Positions 1-9,258 of a DNA stretch of 64,000 nt are shown here, piece after piece. The notes below the pieces were generated by a model, which saw nothing but the letters and a program-made list of their open reading frames with translations, was not told the origin of the DNA and made no database searches. Positions within the stretch are counted from its first letter, which is position 1. The number at the start of each line of letters is the position of its first letter. The DNA is from Nocardioides sp. SLBN-35 (lineage in GTDB: Bacteria; Actinomycetota; Actinomycetes; Propionibacteriales; Nocardioidaceae). The position numbers and the translations under genes are program-made. The DNA is taken from positions 1,240,001 through 1,304,000 of the forward strand of contig NZ_VFNU01000001.1 of NCBI RefSeq assembly GCF_006715725.1. Direction: 5' to 3'.

Positions 1-1003
1 TCTCGGTCTTGCCGACCAGGGCGGTGGTGAGCCCGATCGCCGGGTCCAGGCCGAGGGTGCTGGCGACGCGCGGGCGGCGCAGGTCGGCGTCGATGATCAG
101 CGTGTTGCGGCCGGTCTGGGCGAGCGCGACCGCGAGGTTCGTCGAGGTCATCGTCTTGCCCTCGCCGGGCACGGCGCTGCTGATCACCAGGCAGCGCGGC
201 TGGTGATCGAGGTCGATGAACTGCAGGTTCGTGCGCAGCAGGCGGAACGCCTCGGTGCGCGCCGCGAAGCCGCCGAGGTCGGTGAGCAACGGGGCGGACC
301 GGATGTCGCCGTCGAAGCCGATGCTCGCGAGCACGGGCGACTCGGTGAGCTCGGCGACGTGGTCGGCCGTGCGGATGGTGCGGTCCAGGAGCTCACGGGC
401 CACGGCCAGGCCGATGCCGAGCAGGGTGCCGATCAGGATGGCCGCGACCAGGTTGAGCACCACGTTGGGGCTGACCTGGGTGGCGGCCGAGGCCTTGTCG
501 GTGACCTGGGCCCGGATCTGCGAGTCCTCGGGATTGCCCGTGGTCGTGCCGCCGTCGGTGGTCGCACCGGGCGTCTCGAGGCCGGCGACGTACTCGGTGA
601 ACTTGTCGGTCGCGTAGTCGGCGATCTTCGTCGCGTCGTAGGGGTTCTCGTCCTTGTAGCTGATCTGGATGAGCGAGGTGCTCTCCACGACCTCGGCGTC
701 GAACCGGGAGGCGAGCTCCTCGGCCGACATCTTCAGCTTGAGGTCCTTCTTGACGACCTCGGCGAGCCCGGTGCTCTTCACGACGGTGGCGTACGACGCC
801 GCGCGGTTCGACGCGAACAGCAGCGCCGCATAGGCGTCGGTCGTGTCGCGGACGTCGACGGTGAGGAAGATCTGCGTCTTCGACTCGTACATCGGCGTAC
901 GCGTGAACGTGATCGCGGCGCTGACCCCGAGTGCGAGCAGGATGATCGACACGATGCTCATCCAACGGCGACCCAGCACCGTCAGGAATTGCTTGAACTC
1001 CAA
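1..1003 (-). CDS. Wzz-type chain-length determinant / BY-kinase, C-terminus outside window
   Basis: Exopolysaccharide co-polymerase and tyrosine autokinase of the inner membrane. The N-terminus (MEFKQFLTVLGRRWMSIV) leads into a transmembrane segment and a Wzz-like extracytoplasmic part. A second transmembrane helix (VVLNLVAAILIGTLLGIGLA) follows, and then a cytoplasmic ATPase with a Walker A motif (SAVPGEGKT) and a Walker A'-like DADLRRP. The gene runs off the left edge, so the tyrosine-rich tail is not visible. I chose the TTG at 1003 because it follows a purine-rich GGGACGGGAC and no better in-frame start is present. It is divergent from the DUF4012 gene. Partners in such systems are a Wzx/Wzy polymerase and a low-molecular-weight phosphatase; one such phosphatase domain lies at 22.8 kb. 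Confidence 0.88.
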   Translation of the reverse strand, partial: MEFKQFLTVLGRRWMSIVSIILLALGVSAAITFTRTPMYESKTQIFLTVDVRDTTDAYAALLFASNRAASYATVVKSTGLAEVVKKDLKLKMSAEELASRFDAEVVESTSLIQISYKDENPYDATKIADYATDKFTEYVAGLETPGATTDGGTTTGNPEDSQIRAQVTDKASAATQVSPNVVLNLVAAILIGTLLGIGLAVARELLDRTIRTADHVAELTESPVLASIGFDGDIRSAPLLTDLGGFAARTEAFRLLRTNLQFIDLDHQPRCLVISSAVPGEGKTMTSTNLAVALAQTGRNTLIIDADLRRPRVASTLGLDPAIGLTTALVGKTE

Positions 1004-1117
1004 GTCCCGTCCCTTGCTTGTGACATGCGTCCCGACCCGACCGACTGCCGATCCTAGGCCCCCGCCCCCGTACCCAACGCGGCAGACGGTCGATGGTCAC
1101 TGTCCCATGGCCACCAA

Positions 1118-1146
1118 TTGTCCGCTGCTAGGACATGGCCTAGTCT
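1118..1146 (+). promoter_or_regulatory. Probable leaderless promoter of the DUF4012 gene
   Basis: TTGTCC (1118-1123), a 17-bp spacer and TAGTCT (1141-1146), followed by 7 nt and the ATG at 1154. The spacing fits a sigma-70-type actinobacterial promoter whose transcript begins at the start codon. Confidence 0.6.
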
Positions 1147-1153
1147 CCCGGGC

Positions 1154-2995
1154 ATGTCGCCCGAGATTCGGCGTCGGCGCCGGTCTCGCGGCTTCCGGCG
1201 GCTGCTGCGGCAGGTACGCCGGTTCCGCCGGGAGCACCCTCGCTGGACCGTGGCGATCGGTCTCGGTGCGGTGCTGGTGTTGCTCGGGGGCTGGGCCCTG
1301 TGGGTGGCGCTCGGGGCTAGCCGCGACCTGGGGGAGGTCGACGAGCAGGCCCGCGCGATGCGCGACGCCCTGGTGCAGGGCGACGCCGCGGGTGCCCGCT
1401 CCGCCCTCGCCGCCTACCAGGAGGCCGCCGACTCCGCGGACGACACCACCCACGGCGCGACCTGGTCGGTGTTCGGGGCGCTCCCGCTCGTCGGTGACGA
1501 CGCGAAGGGCGTGGCGACCGTGGCCGAGGTGCTCGCCGACGTCGGCCGGGACGGGCTGACGCCGGTGGTCGACGCGGCCGACCTGGTGACCGCGGAGAGC
1601 TTCCAGCCGGTCGAGCACCGCTTCCCGCTCGACCGGATCGCGGCCCTCGAGGAGCCCGCGGCCCGCAGCGAGAAGGCGTTCGACACGGCCAGCCGCAGGT
1701 TGGCCGCGGTGGACCCGACCGGGTTCGCCGGCCCGATCCGCACCGCGTTCGACGGGCTGCGGGGCCTGGTCGACGACGCGCGCGGAACCCTGCAGTCGAC
1801 GTACCGCGCCTCCCGGCTGATCCCCCGGATGCTCGGCGAGGGCGGTGACCGCAACTACCTGCTGGTCTTCCAGAACAACGCCGAGTCGCGCAGCAGCGGC
1901 GGGCTGCCGGGCTCGCTGTCGCTCATCCAGGCCCGCGACGGCAAGGTCGACATCGTCCGGCAGGTCGACATGGCCGAGCTCGGCGCGACACCCGGCCACC
2001 CGGTCCTGCCGCTGAGCACCGAGGAGCGCGACCTGTTCGGCGAGATCCTCGGCACCATCGGCGTCGACGCCACCCTCACGCCCGACATCCCGCGCTCCTC
2101 CGACCTGATCCGGGCGCGCTGGCAGCAGGTCGAGGGGCAGCGCCTCGACGGTGTCCTGTACGTCGACCCGGTGGTCGTGTCGTACCTCCTCACCGCGATC
2201 GGCGAGGTCCCCGTGCCCGGCTACGCACCGATCACGGCCGGCAACGTGGTGCGCCGCGTCGAGAACGAGATCTATGCGCTCACCCCGGGCACGCAGGCGC
2301 AGAGCGACTACCAGGAGGCGGTCGCCAAGGCGGTCTTCGACGTCTTCTCCGACGGCTACGGCAACTCGGCCGACCTGATCCGCGGGCTGGTGACCGGTGT
2401 CGAGGAGGGCCGGGTACGCATGCACTTCTTCGCCGACGAGGCCCAGCGCGAGATCGCCGGCACCCGGATCGCGGGCGAGTTCGTCGACCGCACCGACGGC
2501 CCTCCGGTCGTCGGCGTCTACGTCAACGACGCCGGCCCGACCAAGATGCAGTACTACCTGCGGCAGAAGGCCGAGCTGTACTCCCGCTCCTGCTCCGGCG
2601 GCCGCCAGGAGCTCGGTGCCACCCTCACCTTCACCAACGCGACCCCGGGCCTGGCCGACCAGCTGCCCGACGCGATCACCGGCGAGTTCTTCCCCGGCAA
2701 CCGCACCGACCCGGGCCAGCAGTTGCTCGTCGTCTACGTCAGCGCACCCGTCGGCGGCAGTGTGGACGAGGTGCGGATCGACGGCCAGTCCACGGGAGAC
2801 CCCACCGTGTCGACGTACGCCGGCCGACAGGTCGCCACGATCGGCGTGCTCCTCGACCCGGGCCAGACCCAGACGGTCGACGTCGTGCTGCACACCGCCA
2901 AGGGCCAGCCGGACGACGCCCGCCTCGAGATGTCGCCGGGTGCGGCGCCCGGCAGCTCCAACGCCACGGCACCCTCGGCCTGCCGGGTGCGCTGA
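1154..2995 (+). CDS. DUF4012 domain-containing membrane protein
   Basis: The 613-residue protein has a short Arg-rich cytoplasmic N-terminus, one transmembrane helix (about residues 32-54) and a large extracytoplasmic domain. Features such as GDRNYLLVFQNNAE, SSGGLPGSL and the DGVLYVDPV region are typical of DUF4012 proteins, which commonly sit beside exopolysaccharide or cell-wall glycan genes. Biochemical function is unknown. The ATG at 1154 is preferred over the in-frame upstream start at 1118 because a TAGTCT -10 box lies exactly 7 nt before it. It is divergent from the Wzz/BY-kinase gene, which supports a shared surface-polysaccharide role (inference). Confidence 0.85.
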   Translation: MSPEIRRRRRSRGFRRLLRQVRRFRREHPRWTVAIGLGAVLVLLGGWALWVALGASRDLGEVDEQARAMRDALVQGDAAGARSALAAYQEAADSADDTTHGATWSVFGALPLVGDDAKGVATVAEVLADVGRDGLTPVVDAADLVTAESFQPVEHRFPLDRIAALEEPAARSEKAFDTASRRLAAVDPTGFAGPIRTAFDGLRGLVDDARGTLQSTYRASRLIPRMLGEGGDRNYLLVFQNNAESRSSGGLPGSLSLIQARDGKVDIVRQVDMAELGATPGHPVLPLSTEERDLFGEILGTIGVDATLTPDIPRSSDLIRARWQQVEGQRLDGVLYVDPVVVSYLLTAIGEVPVPGYAPITAGNVVRRVENEIYALTPGTQAQSDYQEAVAKAVFDVFSDGYGNSADLIRGLVTGVEEGRVRMHFFADEAQREIAGTRIAGEFVDRTDGPPVVGVYVNDAGPTKMQYYLRQKAELYSRSCSGGRQELGATLTFTNATPGLADQLPDAITGEFFPGNRTDPGQQLLVVYVSAPVGGSVDEVRIDGQSTGDPTVSTYAGRQVATIGVLLDPGQTQTVDVVLHTAKGQPDDARLEMSPGAAPGSSNATAPSACRVR

Positions 2996-3111
2996 CCCCG
3001 CGCTGCCCCGACCTCTTGGTGAGGGGTTTCGGCTTCTCTTCACCCCCGGGTCACCCGCGGGCCACCGGGCACCGGCGCCGACGTCACCGGGCCCGTCGAC
3101 CATGACTGCCC

Positions 3112-3888
3112 GTGCCCTCCCTCGACGACCGCCTGGTCGACCTCGTCGGCTCGCCCGGATTCGTGCCCGTGGCGTTCCTGCTCGCCTTCACCGCCGGTGC
3201 CGCGCACGCCGTCGGTCCCGGTCACGGCAAGAGCCTGGCGGCGGCGTACCTCGTCGGGGCGGACGGCAAGGTCCGTGACGCCGCGTGGCTGGGGGCCTCC
3301 GTCGCGGTCATGCACACCGTCTCGGTGCTCGTGATCGCGCTCGCCTGGACCTTCCTGTCGCTCTCGGACGTGGTCTCGATGCAGCGGCTGACCAGCGGGC
3401 TGCAGCTGGCAGCGGGGCTGATGGTGGTCGGCGTCGGGATCTGGCTGTTCCGGCGCCACCTCCGCGCGGGCCACGGTCATGGGCACGGGCACGGCCACGG
3501 GCACGGTCATGGGCACGGGCACGGCCACGGTCACGGTCAGCGGCACGGTCATGAGCCGAGCCGTCCCGGTCTGGTCCTGCTCGGCATGTCGGGTGGCCTG
3601 ACGCCGTCCCCGGCGGCCTTCCTGGTGCTGGTGACCGGCATCTTCACCGGTCGCTCCGGGTTCGCGCTGCTGCTCGTCATCACCTTCGGGCTGGGCCTGG
3701 CCACGGTCCTGTTCGGCGTCGGCCTGCTCGCCCTGGCCGGGCGCAGCATCGTGGTCCGCGCCGCGGAGTCCCGGGCCCTGGTCACGGCCGCGTCCCGGGT
3801 CGCGCCGGTGCTCGCCGCCGCGAGCATCACCGTCATCGGCGGCGTGGTCACCACGGCTGCCGTCGGGCAGCTGGTGTCGGCGACATGA
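3112..3888 (+). CDS. NicO-family nickel/cobalt (RcnA-like) exporter
   Basis: A 258-residue polytopic membrane protein. The first helices carry AGAAHAVGPGHGKS, the NicO/RcnA signature. A cytoplasmic loop between helices consists of alternating His-Gly (about residues 118-148), which presumably binds Ni2+ or Co2+. The second half has SGGLTPSPAAFLVL, the mirrored NicO repeat. The start is GTG at 3112; an ATG at 3102 is out of frame. The next gene overlaps its stop (ATGA), so the two are translationally coupled. Substrate specificity cannot be read from the sequence. Confidence 0.85.
   Translation: MPSLDDRLVDLVGSPGFVPVAFLLAFTAGAAHAVGPGHGKSLAAAYLVGADGKVRDAAWLGASVAVMHTVSVLVIALAWTFLSLSDVVSMQRLTSGLQLAAGLMVVGVGIWLFRRHLRAGHGHGHGHGHGHGHGHGHGHGHGQRHGHEPSRPGLVLLGMSGGLTPSPAAFLVLVTGIFTGRSGFALLLVITFGLGLATVLFGVGLLALAGRSIVVRAAESRALVTAASRVAPVLAAASITVIGGVVTTAAVGQLVSAT
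3469..3552 (+). repeat. In-gene tandem repeat encoding the His-Gly loop
   Basis: Tandem 6-bp units (GGNCAC/GGTCAT) encode Gly-His dipeptides within the NicO transporter. The repeat is prone to length change by slippage, which would alter the number of metal-binding histidines without shifting frame. Confidence 0.85.
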
Positions 3889-4544
3889 GCCTGGCCGCGC
3901 ACCCGTTCGGCGACCCGCAGACCGTCTCGGTCGCCGGCGACGCGCACGATCCCGCCGTCGTCCACGTGACCTGGAAGGTCGGTGCCGCCGACGACCTCAC
4001 CCTGCTCGGCATCCACCTCGGCGTGCTGCCCGAGGACCGGGTGATGCTCGACGGCGCCATCGACTACGACGACGGCGACGCCAAGCTCGTGCAGCAGGCG
4101 CCCGAGGTGCACACCTACCTGCTCGAGCACGTCACGGTGGCCAGCGGCGGCCGGGCCTGTCCCGGTCGCGTGGAGGCGTCGGGCGACCTGATCGCCGACG
4201 GCGCCGACCTGGTGTTCACCTGTCCGCGGCCGGCGGCGAGCGCCACCGTCACGGTGAGCACGCTGACCGACCTGCACCCGGCGTACCGCACCCTCGCGAC
4301 GGGTCCGGACGGGCAGCACCAGGTGTACGGCGCCGACGCGCCCACCCACGACTGGTCCCTCGGCGAGCGCACCTCCATGACGACCAGCACGACCATCGCG
4401 ACCAGCAGCACCGGCAGCACCGGCAGCAGCGCTGCCCTCCAGATCGGCGGTGTTCTCGGCGCCGTGCTCCTCGTCGCCGTCGCCGGGACCCTCGTGGCCC
4501 GGCAGCGGCGACGGGCAACTCCCACCCCCACCCCCAACCCCTGA
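3885..4544 (+). CDS. Membrane-anchored protein coupled to the NicO transporter
   Basis: A 219-residue protein whose N-terminus reads MSLAAHPFGDPQTV, resembling the mature end of the AHPFG-type extracytoplasmic proteins encoded beside actinobacterial NicO transporters. A beta-rich domain follows, with two Cys that could form a disulfide (ACPG and FTCP), then a Thr/Ser-rich linker and a C-terminal transmembrane helix (about residues 185-207) ending in RQRRR. No signal peptide precedes the domain, and no alternative upstream start was found in this frame. The ATG overlaps the stop of the transporter, so the two are co-translated. It is probably a metal-binding accessory domain. Confidence 0.6.
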   Translation: MSLAAHPFGDPQTVSVAGDAHDPAVVHVTWKVGAADDLTLLGIHLGVLPEDRVMLDGAIDYDDGDAKLVQQAPEVHTYLLEHVTVASGGRACPGRVEASGDLIADGADLVFTCPRPAASATVTVSTLTDLHPAYRTLATGPDGQHQVYGADAPTHDWSLGERTSMTTSTTIATSSTGSTGSSAALQIGGVLGAVLLVAVAGTLVARQRRRATPTPTPNP

Positions 4545-4555
4545 GGAGACCCGTC

Positions 4556-7500
4556 GTGCCCGCACGACCGATGCGCAGGCTCCGGCTGCTCGCGACCTCC
4601 GTGGTCGCCGTGGCCCTCGCCTCGAGTGGCCTGCTGGCCACCTCGAGCCAGGCCGCGCCGCCCACCGCCGCGCCGCCCACCGCCGCGACGCTGCTGCCGG
4701 ACGCCCCGGCGGCGGCGACCGCCGTACCGGCGCCGACCCCCGACGTCCTCGACGTCGCCTTCCCCGGCGGCGTCCCGACGGACGCTGCCCAGTCACTGGC
4801 GCCGATCACGTACGGCACCCCGACCTACGGGACCGACGCCAAGCAGGGCCCCGTCATGACGGTGGACGGCGTCGACGACGCCGTCGGGTTCCCGTTCGAG
4901 GACCAGTGGAGCAAGCTCACGACGGGCGTCAGCGTCGAGTGCGTGTTCCGCGTCGACACCACGATGCCGGTGTCCAACGAGAAGGACATGTGCTCCGACA
5001 AGGAGGCCGGCGGCATCTCGATGTACGTCACCGGCGGCAACCTCGGCTTCATGGCCCACATCGGCGGCGGCTACAAGAGCGCCCTGACGCCCATCGACGG
5101 CAACCGCTGGTACCACGCCGTCGCGACCTGGGACGGCAGCCAGATCCGGCTCTACGTCAACGGCCAGCTCGCCCAGACCACCGCCGCCTCGGGGGCGCTG
5201 ACCTTCCCGGCAGCCACCGCCCGGCGCTTCGTCGTCGGCGCGGACGCCAGCCCCACCGGCGTCGGCCAGCCCGCCCCGCCCAGCACCTTCGCCGCCTCCG
5301 GCGTCTTCTCCCGCGCGGTCAGCGACGACGAGGTGAAGGCCCTCGCGGCGCAGTGGGACACCGCCGTCGAGACGCCGCAGGCCGACGTCCTCGACGTCGA
5401 CTTCGCCGACGGCACCGCCAAGGACCGGGTCCGCGACCTCGCGGTCAAGACCTTCGGCAGCCCGACGATCGGCCACGACAACGCGCTCGACCGCGACGTG
5501 GTGACCCTCACCGGTGACGACGCCTACGGCTACGCGCTCACGCCGCACTGGGACCAGATCACCTCGGCGGTCAGCATCGAGTGCACCTTCCGGTACGACG
5601 GCCCGCTGCCCGCCGGCACCGAGGCGTCGGTCTGCTCCGGCAAGGAGGCCGGCGGCTACTCGATCTACGTCAACGAGGACAAGGTCGGCCTGATGGCCCA
5701 CATCGGCGGCGGCTACAAGACCGCGCGCGCCGTGATCAGCGCCGGCCGCTGGTACCACGTCGTCGGCGTGTGGACCGGCACCGAGATCAAGCTGTACGTC
5801 GACGGCGTGCTCGCCGCGACCACGCCGGCCACCGGCGCGCTGACCCTGCCCAACGCCACGGCCCGTGCGTGGACCGTCGGCGCGGACTCCTCGCCCAACG
5901 CAGGCGCGCAGTTCTACACCAGGGGCAAGCTGGCCAACGCCCGCATCTACGGCCGCGCGCTCAACGACACCGAGGTCAGGGCGCTCGACATCGCCGCCTT
6001 CGGCGAGCACCCGGACGCCGGCGTCCGCCTCGACGCCTCCGTGCCGGCGGCGGGCGACCACCTCTCCTCGCCCGTCGAGCTCGACCTCGACATCGCGCAC
6101 GAGGACAACGCCACGGGCTGGGTCTTCCTGCTCGACGGCGAGCCGGTCGCCGAGGGCGACCCCGTCGGCGCGGGCCTGCAGGCCGGCTCGCACAGGATCA
6201 CCGCGACCGCCGTCGACGTGTTCGGCAAGCCGGTCTCCTTCGAGGTTCCGTTCGAGACCGACACCATCCCCTCGGGCGGCGGCACCGGGTCCGGCGAGGG
6301 CAAGGGCGTCGTCCAGCTCTCCGCGATCGCGACCAGCCCCGACGGCGGGGACGTCACGACGACCTTCCGCGAGGCCACCGCGACCGTCGCCGACGGCGGC
6401 GTCCAGGGTGTGGTGAAGAAGGTCCCGACCACGCTCGAGTTCGACCACGAGCAGGAGCAGCCGATCACCGGGCGCCTCGCGCCCGACGACGGCGACGCGA
6501 CGGCCAGCGCCACCAGCGGCGACCTGCCGTTCCAGCGCTTCGACGTCGAGGTCGGCCCGGCCGTCACCGGCCAGCAGGTCGTGTGGAAGGGCGTCGTCGA
6601 CCCGGAGCGGTCGGTGACCCTGCGGGCCTGGAACGCCCAGACCTCCGCGTGGGTCGAGCTCGCCACCGCGCGCGGTGTACGCGACGGCGACACCGTCCTC
6701 AACGCCGTGCTCCGCCCGGCGCTCGTCGACGGCGGCACCGTGCACCTGCTGGTGCTCGGCACCGACCCGTTCGCCGACGACCTCGCCCCGCGCGACGAGA
6801 AGGCCGCCGAGGACAAGGACGACTTCGAGAACCCCGACGACTACGACTTCTCGCTGGCCCACTTCACCGACACGCAGTACCTCGCCGAGGGCGCGGCCGG
6901 TGGCACCTACGACGACTGGGACGGCGTCGCCGAGCCGGCCGACCAGATGAAGGCCGAGGAGCAGGCGATCTGGGCGAAGGCCTACCGCGCCACCACCGAC
7001 TGGATCGCCCAGCAGGCCGGGCCGCGCAAGATCGCCTGGGCCGGGCACACCGGTGACGTCATCGAGAACGACTACAACGACCCGCTCGCGACCAACGGCT
7101 CCGGCCAGCTCCTCTACCCGGGGCTGGACGACCAGGTCACCCGCGAATTCGAGTTCACCTCCGGCGCCCAGGCCACGCTCGACGGCTCGGGCATCCCCAA
7201 CCAGGTGATCGCCGGCAACCACGACAACCAGCTCGGCAACGAGACCGGTCCGACCTCGCGGTTCAACCGGTACTACGGTCCGGACCGCTACTACGCGGCC
7301 GCGCAGAGCTGGCCGAGCGGTGCGTCGTACCACGCCTGGGACGAGGCGACCGACAGCCAGGGCGCGGTCAGCACCCCCGGCCAGGACAACCAGAACAACT
7401 ACGTCCTGTTCTCCGCAGGTGGCCTCGACTTCGTCGCGGTCGGCCTGTCGTACGGCGTCACGCAGGCCGAGGCGGACTGGGCCAGCTCGGTGTTCCAGCG

Positions 7501-9040
7501 CTACCCCGACCGCAACGGCATCCTGCTCACGCACGCCTACCTCGCGCCGTCGACGGCCAAGGACGGCCGCGGGGCGAGCTTCTCCGGCGACGGCTCGAAG
7601 CTGTACGACGAGGTGGTCAGCGCCAACCCGAACGTCTTCTTGATCCTGGCCGGCCACGAGCACGGCGTCGGGACCAACCTCAAGACGGGCGTCGGCGCGA
7701 CGGTGCAGCACAACGTGGTCGAGCTGCTGGCGGACTACCAGTTCTACAAGGTGTCCGCGCGCGAGCTGTGGCCCGACAAGGTCGACGGGTCCGGCAACAT
7801 CGACCTCGACGGCGACGGCGACACCGACCACAAGGCGAGCGACCTGCTCCAGTTCGGCGCCAGCTGGCTGCGGCTGCTGCAGTTCGACGTCGACCGTTCC
7901 GAGGTCAGCATCGACACCTACTCGCCGCACTTCGACAACTTCGGGGCGACCGAGTACGACGACCGCAAGCGCTACAACAGCGCCGAGGACAACCTGACCC
8001 TGCCGGTCGACCTCTCCAGCCGGAGCACGACCTTCTCGACCGACGGGCTGACCGTGGTGACCCCGACCGAGCGGGTCATCGGCGTACAGACGGCGAGGTC
8101 GGGCTGGCCGGCGACGGTCTCGTGGACCGGGCTCGCCGAGGGGGAGGTCTACGCGTGGACGGCCGAGAGCCGGACCGAGGACGGTGAGCGGGTCGGCGCG
8201 ATCCGCCAGTTCGGCACGGTGTTCCGGGCGAGCGCCGCCGGCACCGACACGAAGGCACCGACGCTCCAGGTGCCGGCCACGACGACGGTCCCGGTCGGTG
8301 GCGAGTTCGCCCCACTCGACGGGGTGAGCGCGACCGACGACACCGACAGCGACGTCCTGATCCGGGTCGTCGGGGACGTCGACACGGGCACGGCGGGCAC
8401 CTACGTGCTCACCTACGTGGCGGAGGACGACAACGGCAACCAGGTGATCGCGTCCCGCGTGGTCACGGTCGTCGAGCCGGTCGACTCCCGTGCGGTCACG
8501 ACGGTCACGGTGGCCAACACGTCGGCCACCTTCGGCACCGACCTCGCGCTGACCGCGAAGGTCGGCCCGGCCGGCGCCACCGGCCAGGTCCGCTTCCTCA
8601 ACGGAGAGGACGTGCTGTGCGAGGCGAGTGTCTCGGGCGGCGTCGCGACCTGCGTCGTACGGATGCTGCCGCCTCCGGGCGACCACGCGATCCTGGCGGT
8701 CTACGACGGCGACGACACCCACCGCGAGTCGCAGCGGTCCTTCGTGCTCGAGGTGGTCGACCCGGCCGCCAAGGCGGACCCGGGCCTGAGGGCCAAGGCG
8801 AAGAAGGCCTCGCTGGCGAAGGGGAAGCGGGTCGTGCTGAGGGCGAAGGTCGCTGTCGGCGTCAGCGGCCGGGTCGCGTTCAGGAGCGGTGGGCGCACCC
8901 TGTGCGTCGCGACGATCGACGACGGGGTCGCCACGTGCCGGGTGCGGCTCAAGCCCGGCCGTTGGAAGATCAGGGCGACGTACGCCGGAAGCGCGGCGTA
9001 CGCGGCCGACAAGGCGGTGTTCACGGTGCGCAAGCGCTGA
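4556..9040 (+). CDS. Large secreted LamG / calcineurin-like phosphoesterase protein
   Basis: The 1494-residue protein has a Sec signal peptide (cleavage near SSQA-AP, residue 33). Two LamG (concanavalin-like) domains follow at about 61-265 and 277-478, then Ig-like segments. A metallophosphatase domain spans about 763-1125, with HFTDTQ, GHTGDV, AGNHDNQ and GHEHG as metal-ligand motifs. A DUF5011-like Ig domain (about 1232-1306) and two C-terminal Ig-like repeats with paired Cys complete it. No LPXTG motif or C-terminal transmembrane segment is visible, so it is probably released or held by its lectin domains. GTG start at 4556 with AGGAG about 10 nt upstream. It may be a surface-acting phosphodiesterase; the substrate is unknown. 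Confidence 0.85.
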   Translation: MPARPMRRLRLLATSVVAVALASSGLLATSSQAAPPTAAPPTAATLLPDAPAAATAVPAPTPDVLDVAFPGGVPTDAAQSLAPITYGTPTYGTDAKQGPVMTVDGVDDAVGFPFEDQWSKLTTGVSVECVFRVDTTMPVSNEKDMCSDKEAGGISMYVTGGNLGFMAHIGGGYKSALTPIDGNRWYHAVATWDGSQIRLYVNGQLAQTTAASGALTFPAATARRFVVGADASPTGVGQPAPPSTFAASGVFSRAVSDDEVKALAAQWDTAVETPQADVLDVDFADGTAKDRVRDLAVKTFGSPTIGHDNALDRDVVTLTGDDAYGYALTPHWDQITSAVSIECTFRYDGPLPAGTEASVCSGKEAGGYSIYVNEDKVGLMAHIGGGYKTARAVISAGRWYHVVGVWTGTEIKLYVDGVLAATTPATGALTLPNATARAWTVGADSSPNAGAQFYTRGKLANARIYGRALNDTEVRALDIAAFGEHPDAGVRLDASVPAAGDHLSSPVELDLDIAHEDNATGWVFLLDGEPVAEGDPVGAGLQAGSHRITATAVDVFGKPVSFEVPFETDTIPSGGGTGSGEGKGVVQLSAIATSPDGGDVTTTFREATATVADGGVQGVVKKVPTTLEFDHEQEQPITGRLAPDDGDATASATSGDLPFQRFDVEVGPAVTGQQVVWKGVVDPERSVTLRAWNAQTSAWVELATARGVRDGDTVLNAVLRPALVDGGTVHLLVLGTDPFADDLAPRDEKAAEDKDDFENPDDYDFSLAHFTDTQYLAEGAAGGTYDDWDGVAEPADQMKAEEQAIWAKAYRATTDWIAQQAGPRKIAWAGHTGDVIENDYNDPLATNGSGQLLYPGLDDQVTREFEFTSGAQATLDGSGIPNQVIAGNHDNQLGNETGPTSRFNRYYGPDRYYAAAQSWPSGASYHAWDEATDSQGAVSTPGQDNQNNYVLFSAGGLDFVAVGLSYGVTQAEADWASSVFQRYPDRNGILLTHAYLAPSTAKDGRGASFSGDGSKLYDEVVSANPNVFLILAGHEHGVGTNLKTGVGATVQHNVVELLADYQFYKVSARELWPDKVDGSGNIDLDGDGDTDHKASDLLQFGASWLRLLQFDVDRSEVSIDTYSPHFDNFGATEYDDRKRYNSAEDNLTLPVDLSSRSTTFSTDGLTVVTPTERVIGVQTARSGWPATVSWTGLAEGEVYAWTAESRTEDGERVGAIRQFGTVFRASAAGTDTKAPTLQVPATTTVPVGGEFAPLDGVSATDDTDSDVLIRVVGDVDTGTAGTYVLTYVAEDDNGNQVIASRVVTVVEPVDSRAVTTVTVANTSATFGTDLALTAKVGPAGATGQVRFLNGEDVLCEASVSGGVATCVVRMLPPPGDHAILAVYDGDDTHRESQRSFVLEVVDPAAKADPGLRAKAKKASLAKGKRVVLRAKVAVGVSGRVAFRSGGRTLCVATIDDGVATCRVRLKPGRWKIRATYAGSAAYAADKAVFTVRKR

Positions 9041-9058
9041 GTCCGCCCTGCTCCGATG

Positions 9059-9100
9059 ACCGCCGCCCGGCGGGACCGACAGGTCCCGCCGGGCGGCGGT
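9059..9100 (+). terminator. Strong hairpin terminator after the phosphoesterase gene
   Basis: A perfect 19-bp stem (9059-9077 pairing with 9082-9100) around a 4-nt GACA loop, followed by CTCATTATCT. It lies 19 nt after the stop codon and separates the gene from the sulfur leader-peptide promoter. Confidence 0.9.
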
Positions 9101-9141
9101 CTCATTATCTGGATGTCTGTCTCATATTTCGAGAAGCGGAG

Positions 9142-9170
9142 TTCGTGGATCCGGGAAAGCCGCCTAGGCT
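9142..9170 (+). promoter_or_regulatory. Leaderless promoter of the sulfur leader peptide
   Basis: TTCGTG (9142-9147), a 17-bp spacer and TAGGCT (9165-9170), then 7 nt to the ATG at 9178, so the transcript probably starts on the AUG. Confidence 0.55.
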
Positions 9171-9177
9171 CTTCTCC

Positions 9178-9258
9178 ATGTCGACGACCCTGCTGCTGAC
9201 CAAGCGGCGCGCGGTGGACAACTGCCGCGTCAGCTCGGCGCTGTGTCGACCCTGCTGA
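9178..9258 (+). CDS. Cysteine-containing leader peptide (sulfur attenuator)
   Basis: A 26-codon leaderless reading frame, MSTTLLLTKRR followed by AVDNCRVSSALCRPC-stop. The pattern (K/R)RR-x-VD-x-x-RV-(A/S)SA-x-C-R is the hallmark of the putative leader peptides found upstream of sulfur and cysteine genes in actinobacteria. Three Cys codons occur, two of them within the last four codons. In mycobacteria, leaderless Cys-rich small ORFs upstream of sulfurtransferase genes act as cysteine-responsive attenuators; the same role is inferred here for the operon starting 164 nt downstream. Confidence 0.75.
   Translation: MSTTLLLTKRRAVDNCRVSSALCRPC

Noticed and set aside
3469..3552. CRISPR-like or minisatellite array
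   Set aside because: The repeat is a continuous in-frame His-Gly coding tract with no spacers.
4793..8722. A 1309-residue open frame on the minus strand opposite the secreted phosphoesterase gene
   Set aside because: It is Val/Asp/Arg/Gly-rich low-complexity translation typical of antisense frames in very GC-rich genes. The plus-strand frame has clear domains and a signal peptide.
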